Source: Armatimonadota bacterium (GTDB lineage Bacteria > Armatimonadota > Zipacnadia > Zipacnadales > UBA11051). Taken from it: DNA of 5,400 bases. Shown one piece after another: positions 1-5,400 of this stretch (position 1 is its first letter; each line of letters begins with the position of its first letter). The notes below the pieces were generated by a model. It saw only the letters and a list, made by a program, of their open reading frames with translations. It ran no database searches and was not told the origin of the DNA. The position numbers and the translations under genes were made by a program. Where the stretch lies: contig DPJP01000431.1 in assembly GCA_003542955.1 (NCBI GenBank), positions 10,849 to 16,248 on the forward strand. The letters run 5' to 3'.

Positions 1-855
1 GCCGTGGCCGGCGGCGGCGGTCGGCACGTTCACGAGCGCCCGACGCCCACGGCCGCGGGGCTGGCCATTGTCGTCGCCGTCTGGGTTCCGACGCTCATCG
101 TCAACTACCCGCTCTCGGGCCCGCTGCTGGGGATGTTCCTCGGTACGCTCGTACTCGTGCCCATCTGCTTCATTGATGACATCAAGGACCTGCCGGCGAT
201 CCCACGGCTGTTGGGACACTTTGTCGTCGCCGTCGTCGCCTTCTCCTGGGGCGTGCGCATCGACGGCATCACCAACCCGCTGTCGCTGTTCGGTGAGTAT
301 CAATACCTGCCGCTCGGGTGGCTTGCGGGTCCGGTGACGGTGCTGTGGATCGTGATCATCATCAACGCTCTAAACTGGATCGACGGCCTTGACGGGCTCG
401 CGGCAGGGGTGGCGGCGATTGCCGCGGGCGCGCTGGCGGTCATCTCATGGAGCGGCAACAACACCGGCGTGGCACTGCCCGCACTGGCCATCTCGGTTGC
501 GTGTCTCGGCTTTCTGCCGTACAATTTCAACCCGGCCAAAGTCTTCATGGGCGACACCGGGGCGATGTTCCTGGGATTCATGCTCGCCTGCCTGTCGGTG
601 CTGGGTGTCTCCAAGTACCCGGCCGCGCTTGCCGTCTTTGCGCCGCTCCTGGTGCTCGGAGTCCCCATCTACGACTCTGTCACAACAGTATTCAAGCGGG
701 TGCGCCAGGGCAAGAGCCCGTACGCGTCGGATAAGCAGCACTTCCATCACCGCCTGCTCGACCGCGGCCTCAGCACGCGCCAGGCGGTCCTTGTTATCTA
801 TGGTCTCAGCGCGCTGCTCGGCGGCGCCGCAATTCTCCTGTGGGTCCAATCGTGA
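1..855 (+). CDS. WecA/TagO-type undecaprenyl-phosphate sugar-1-phosphate transferase, 5'-partial
   Basis: This is an integral membrane enzyme of the MraY/WecA family. Such enzymes transfer a sugar-1-phosphate (usually GlcNAc-1-P from UDP-GlcNAc) to undecaprenyl phosphate at the cytoplasmic face, the first step of many envelope glycans. Counting residues from the GTG codon at base 4, the visible motifs are RHVH (7-10), the Asp pair in FIDDIKD (58-59), NWIDGLDGLAAG (124-135, with D127 and D130), FMGDTG (181-186) and the HxHH sugar-binding motif HFHH (246-249). About nine hydrophobic segments alternate with short loops. The frame is open to base 1, and the first transmembrane helix expected before RxVH is missing, so roughly 35-45 residues should lie upstream; the GTG at 4 is unlikely to be the true start. 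The HxHH motif and the neighbouring wecB favour WecA/TagO over MraY. The exact donor sugar and polymer cannot be told. The stop TGA overlaps the next start. Confidence 0.93.
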   Translation, partial: AVAGGGGRHVHERPTPTAAGLAIVVAVWVPTLIVNYPLSGPLLGMFLGTLVLVPICFIDDIKDLPAIPRLLGHFVVAVVAFSWGVRIDGITNPLSLFGEYQYLPLGWLAGPVTVLWIVIIINALNWIDGLDGLAAGVAAIAAGALAVISWSGNNTGVALPALAISVACLGFLPYNFNPAKVFMGDTGAMFLGFMLACLSVLGVSKYPAALAVFAPLLVLGVPIYDSVTTVFKRVRQGKSPYASDKQHFHHRLLDRGLSTRQAVLVIYGLSALLGGAAILLWVQS

Positions 856-2024
856 GAAGACACGTCTGCCTTGTCTACGGAACTCGCCCCGAGGCGATCA
901 AGCTCGCGCCCGTGCATGCGCAACTGCGCACCCGCTGCGAGAGCTTCCGCACCAGCGTCGTCGTCACCGCCCAGCACCGGGAGCTGCTCGACCAGATGCT
1001 GTCGGTCTTCGATATCCACCCCGATGTCGACCTCGACATCATGCAGCACAAGCAGAGCCTTGCGCAGGTGACCTGTCGAGCACTCGAGGCGCTTCAGGAG
1101 ACACTGCATCATCTCAGGCCGGATATCGTCCTCGTTCAGGGCGACACCACGACGGTCTTCGCCGGCGCTCTCGCCGCCTTCTACGAGAAGATCGCCGTCG
1201 GGCACGTCGAGGCGGGCCTGCGCAGCGGCAAGAAGTTCTCCCCGTACCCGGAGGAGATCAACCGGAAGATGACCGGGGCGCTGGCCGACCTCCACTTCGC
1301 GCCGACGGCGCGCGCAAAGGAGAAGCTCCTGGCCGAGAGCATCAACCCGGAGGGCATCTTCGTCACCGGCAACACCGTCATCGATGCCCTGCAGATGATG
1401 GCTCAGAGCGGCCGCCCCGTGCCCGAGCCCACCCGCAAGCTGCTCGAGGGTATCGGCGAGCGCCTGCTGCTCGTCACCGTCCACCGGCGCGAGAATCAGG
1501 GCGTCGGCTTCACGCAGATCTGCTCCGCGCTCGAGCGCATCGTCGCCGAGTTCCCCGACGTGACGCTGGTCTGGCCGCTGCACCCGAGCCCGACGGTCAC
1601 GGAGACGGCCAGGCAGCTGCTCGGCAACCGGGAGCGGATCGTGCTCACCGATCCGCTGGATTACTTCGAATTCGTGCCGCTGATGAGCCGCGCCGACCTG
1701 ATCATCACCGACTCCGGCGGCATCCAGGAGGAGGCCGCGGCGCTCTCCATCCCGGTGCTCGTCACCAGGGATACCACCGAGCGCCCGGAGGGCGTCGATG
1801 CCGGAGTCGCGCGCCTTGTCGGCGTCGATGCGGACACCATCGTCGAAAACGCGACCGAATTGCTCGGGAGCGCGTCGGCCTATGAACGCATGCGGCGCTC
1901 CGCATGCCCCTACGGTGATGGTCACAGCGCCGAGCGCATCTGCGACGCGCTCGAGTACCATTTCGGCTTCCGAGATGATCGTCCCGCCGATTTCGAGTGG
2001 CAGCCGGCAGGGGAAGTGGGGTAG
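852..2024 (+). CDS. wecB: UDP-N-acetylglucosamine 2-epimerase, non-hydrolysing
   Basis: This cytoplasmic enzyme (WecB/MnaA family) interconverts UDP-GlcNAc and UDP-ManNAc, supplying ManNAc-type residues for envelope polymers. The 390-residue product is close to the family length (E. coli WecB is 376). Counted from the GTG at 852, it has the N-terminal GTRPEAIKLAPV (10-21), GDTTT with D98, GHVEAGLRSG with E120, SPYPEEINRK with E134, TVHRREN with H211, and the UDP-binding DSGGIQEE (287-294) followed by RDTTERPE. D98, E120, E134 and H211 correspond to the catalytic residues known in E. coli WecB (D95, E117, E131, H213). The fold is a two-domain GT-B type. I chose GTG 852 because it overlaps the upstream TGA by four bases (GTGA) and puts the conserved Arg-Pro motif at the usual distance from the N terminus. 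A GTG at 840 would add only four residues. No Shine-Dalgarno is visible, so translational coupling to the upstream gene is likely. About 20 residues after the last family helix form a non-conserved tail. Confidence 0.94.
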   Translation: MRRHVCLVYGTRPEAIKLAPVHAQLRTRCESFRTSVVVTAQHRELLDQMLSVFDIHPDVDLDIMQHKQSLAQVTCRALEALQETLHHLRPDIVLVQGDTTTVFAGALAAFYEKIAVGHVEAGLRSGKKFSPYPEEINRKMTGALADLHFAPTARAKEKLLAESINPEGIFVTGNTVIDALQMMAQSGRPVPEPTRKLLEGIGERLLLVTVHRRENQGVGFTQICSALERIVAEFPDVTLVWPLHPSPTVTETARQLLGNRERIVLTDPLDYFEFVPLMSRADLIITDSGGIQEEAAALSIPVLVTRDTTERPEGVDAGVARLVGVDADTIVENATELLGSASAYERMRRSACPYGDGHSAERICDALEYHFGFRDDRPADFEWQPAGEVG

Positions 2025-2026
2025 GG
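2023..2026 (+). promoter_or_regulatory. Weak ribosome binding site for uppP
   Basis: AGGG lies seven bases before the ATG at 2034 and overlaps the wecB stop codon (TAG, 2022-2024). The purine- and G-rich run 2009-2026 is the only SD-like stretch here. The weak match and its overlap with the stop suggest that ribosomes finishing wecB help start uppP. Confidence 0.4.
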
Positions 2027-2033
2027 CCTCGCA

Positions 2034-2885
2034 ATGAGCCTGCTGCAGGCATTCGTTCTGGCGGTGGTGCAGGGCGCGACCGAGTTCCTGCCCGTATCGA
2101 GCAGCGGACACCTGGTGCTGGTCCCCGCGGTTCTGGGGTGGGAGCAGCCGCCGCTGAGCTTTGACATCGTGCTGCACTTCGGGACCCTGGTGGCCGTGGT
2201 CGCCTACTATCGGCACGAACTGGCCGCGATTTACCGCCATCTTGTCGGATTCGCGGAGGAGAACCGAACACCGGAGGAGAAGTCCGGCACGCTGGGGAAC
2301 ACTAACGGCCGGTACCTGGCGGTGCTGCTCATCGTTGCGACCATCCCTGCGGTCGTCATCGGCTTCGCGGCCAAGGACTTCGTCGAGCAGACGCTGCTCA
2401 ACCCGCTGACTGCCGGCATCGGTCTTCTGATCACCGGCGCCGCGCTCTACACCGCCGACCGGTTCGCGGCTCGCCGCGAGGGTTCCGAGGCGGGTGAGAT
2501 GACCCGGCTCGATGCGCTGCTGATCGGGCTCGCGCAGGCGATTGCCATCATGCCGGGCATATCGCGCTCCGGCTCGACGATCACCGCCGGGCTGTGGCGT
2601 GGTCTGAACCGAGAGTGGGCGGCCAGGTTCGCGTTCCTGATGTCGATCCCGCCGGTTGCCGGAGCATTCGCCCTGGCGGCGCACGACCTGGCTGCAGATA
2701 CAGACCTGCTCGCCCGGTTGCCGTACTACCTGCTCGGCTTCGTCGTCTCGGCGATGGTCGGCTACGGGGCCATCTACGCGGTCATCCGCAGTGTCGGGCA
2801 GGGCCGCCTGTTCGTCCGCTTTGGCATTTACTGTCTCTCACTCGGAAGCCTGAGTATCACCGCCCGCCTGATGGGCTGGATATAG
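2034..2885 (+). CDS. uppP: Undecaprenyl-diphosphatase (UppP/BacA)
   Basis: This membrane phosphatase converts undecaprenyl diphosphate to the monophosphate. It regenerates the lipid carrier used for peptidoglycan and other envelope glycans, and overproduction of the family gives bacitracin resistance. At 283 residues it has normal family length. Both signature regions are intact: the N-terminal (E/Q)xxxE motif followed by the Ser/His run, QGATEFLPVSSSGHL (13-27, with Q13, E17, S23 and H26), and PGISRSGST (174-182, with R178), corresponding to the E. coli PGxSRSxxT site with R174. Position 13 is Gln where E. coli has Glu, a variant common in the family. About seven or eight hydrophobic segments follow the usual pattern, with a charged loop at about residues 72-93. 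The ATG at 2034 lies nine bases after the wecB stop, so the two are almost certainly co-transcribed. The product serves the same carrier pool that the upstream transferase draws on. Confidence 0.96.
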   Translation: MSLLQAFVLAVVQGATEFLPVSSSGHLVLVPAVLGWEQPPLSFDIVLHFGTLVAVVAYYRHELAAIYRHLVGFAEENRTPEEKSGTLGNTNGRYLAVLLIVATIPAVVIGFAAKDFVEQTLLNPLTAGIGLLITGAALYTADRFAARREGSEAGEMTRLDALLIGLAQAIAIMPGISRSGSTITAGLWRGLNREWAARFAFLMSIPPVAGAFALAAHDLAADTDLLARLPYYLLGFVVSAMVGYGAIYAVIRSVGQGRLFVRFGIYCLSLGSLSITARLMGWI

Positions 2886-2974
2886 TCTCGATCCGTACTG
2901 TGTACCAACTCTGGCAACAACCCGCGCCCGCCCACCCGGCGGGTCCGGTCTAACCCGAAAGGGAGGAGATTTTC
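2886..2974 (+). other. uppP-hppA intergenic leader with possible competing hairpins
   Basis: This spacer of 89 bases is the only sizeable gap between genes. CCCGCC (2927-2932) can pair with GGCGGG (2938-2943) across a five-base loop. Alternatively, CGGGT (2940-2944) can pair with ACCCG (2953-2957), just before the ribosome binding site. The two pairings exclude each other. No T-run follows either hairpin, so neither looks like an intrinsic terminator. A short GTAC-TGT-GTAC inverted repeat lies at 2895-2905. I see no convincing -35/-10 pair, so whether hppA has its own promoter is open. Confidence 0.35.
2961..2968 (+). promoter_or_regulatory. Strong ribosome binding site fixing the hppA GTG start
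   Basis: GGGAGGAG sits six bases before the GTG at 2975, near-ideal spacing. Later in-frame ATG codons at 2987 and 2999 are too far from it. It is the best Shine-Dalgarno in the window and implies high, independent translation of hppA. Confidence 0.85.
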
Positions 2975-5245
<2,271 letters not shown>

Positions 5246-5276
5246 CAGTATCACAGACGCGTAACCGGACACAAAC

Positions 5277-5304
5277 GGGGCGGAGCCGATTGCGGCTCCG
5301 CCCC
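5277..5304 (+). terminator. Probable intrinsic terminator after hppA
   Basis: A perfect 12-bp GC-rich stem, GGGGCGGAGCCG (5277-5288) with CGGCTCCGCCCC (5293-5304), closes an ATTG loop 31 bases after the hppA stop. The sequence after it, TTCTCTC, is pyrimidine-rich but has no clean T-run, so termination may be partial. Read on the - strand the hairpin is followed by GTTTGTGT, so it could also stop transcription arriving from the right. Confidence 0.8.
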
Positions 5305-5368
5305 TTCTCTCGCACCGGCAGTTCTCTCTTGCGACCTCGGCCCCCGGGCATGGGGCAAACGCGCCAGC

Positions 5369-5383
5369 ATCAGAACTTCTGAT
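5369..5383. promoter_or_regulatory. 15-nt perfect palindrome, possible operator
   Basis: ATCAGAACTTCTGAT is a 7-bp inverted repeat around a single central C. It is AT-rich relative to its surroundings and lies between the hppA terminator and an AGGAG motif at 5393-5397. It could be an operator or leader element for a gene starting just past the window. No regulator family can be assigned from the sequence, and chance is possible. Confidence 0.35.
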
Positions 5384-5392
5384 ATGGGCACC

Positions 5393-5397
5393 AGGAG
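5393..5397 (+). promoter_or_regulatory. Possible ribosome binding site for a gene beyond the right edge
   Basis: AGGAG ends three bases before the window does. A start codon at about 5403-5407 would have normal spacing. No coding sequence is visible to confirm it. Confidence 0.3.
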
Positions 5398-5400
5398 CGA

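Noticed and set aside
389..1885. A 498-codon + strand open frame overlapping the transferase and wecB.
   Set aside because: The translation is Arg/Ala/Pro-rich low-complexity sequence typical of an out-of-frame reading of GC-rich coding DNA; both in-frame genes are well supported.
798..2684. A 628-codon open frame on the - strand, antisense to wecB and uppP.
   Set aside because: It is a long stop-free frame produced by high GC. The translation is Arg/Gly/Asp-rich with no recognisable motif, and it covers two genes with intact family signatures on the + strand.
2927..2943. Hairpin between uppP and hppA as a terminator.
   Set aside because: The stem is only 6 bp and is followed by TCCGGTCTAA with no T-run, so intrinsic termination is not supported.
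5384..5400. ATG at 5384 as the start of a new gene.
   Set aside because: No Shine-Dalgarno precedes it, it directly abuts the palindrome, and only five codons are visible. The AGGAG at 5393-5397 points to a start further right.

Overview
The window is a GC-rich bacterial segment with four genes, all on the + strand. I found no RNA gene, CRISPR array, insertion sequence or other sign of a mobile element. The content is housekeeping: cell-envelope polysaccharide initiation, undecaprenyl lipid-carrier recycling and a pyrophosphate-driven ion pump. The phylum cannot be fixed from these genes. A GC-rich free-living bacterium with GTG starts and ordinary Shine-Dalgarno use is all the sequence supports.

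Layout. Bases 1-855 hold the 3' part of a WecA/TagO-type polyprenyl-phosphate sugar-1-phosphate transferase whose start lies before the window. Its TGA overlaps the GTG start of a non-hydrolysing UDP-GlcNAc 2-epimerase (wecB/mnaA, 852-2024). Nine bases later comes undecaprenyl-diphosphatase (uppP/bacA, 2034-2885). A leader of 89 bases with potential hairpins and a strong ribosome binding site precedes a membrane-bound pyrophosphatase (hppA, 2975-5245). Its sequence places it in the K+-independent, proton-pumping class. A perfect 12-bp stem hairpin at 5277-5304 probably terminates the unit. The last 96 bases hold a 15-nt palindrome and an AGGAG motif that may belong to a gene starting just past the right edge.

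How the genes fit together (inference). The first enzyme loads a sugar-1-phosphate onto undecaprenyl phosphate. The epimerase converts UDP-GlcNAc to UDP-ManNAc for the same envelope polymer. UppP returns undecaprenyl diphosphate to the monophosphate carrier. HppA hydrolyses the pyrophosphate made by nucleotide-sugar activation and polyprenyl synthesis, and stores part of the energy as an ion gradient. The first three genes are tightly packed and probably co-transcribed; hppA may be read through from them or may have its own promoter.

I see no evidence for an undescribed system here. The points worth a second look are small: a degenerate N-terminal loop motif in the transferase, two substitutions around the HppA active site, competing hairpins ahead of hppA, and the palindrome near the right edge.
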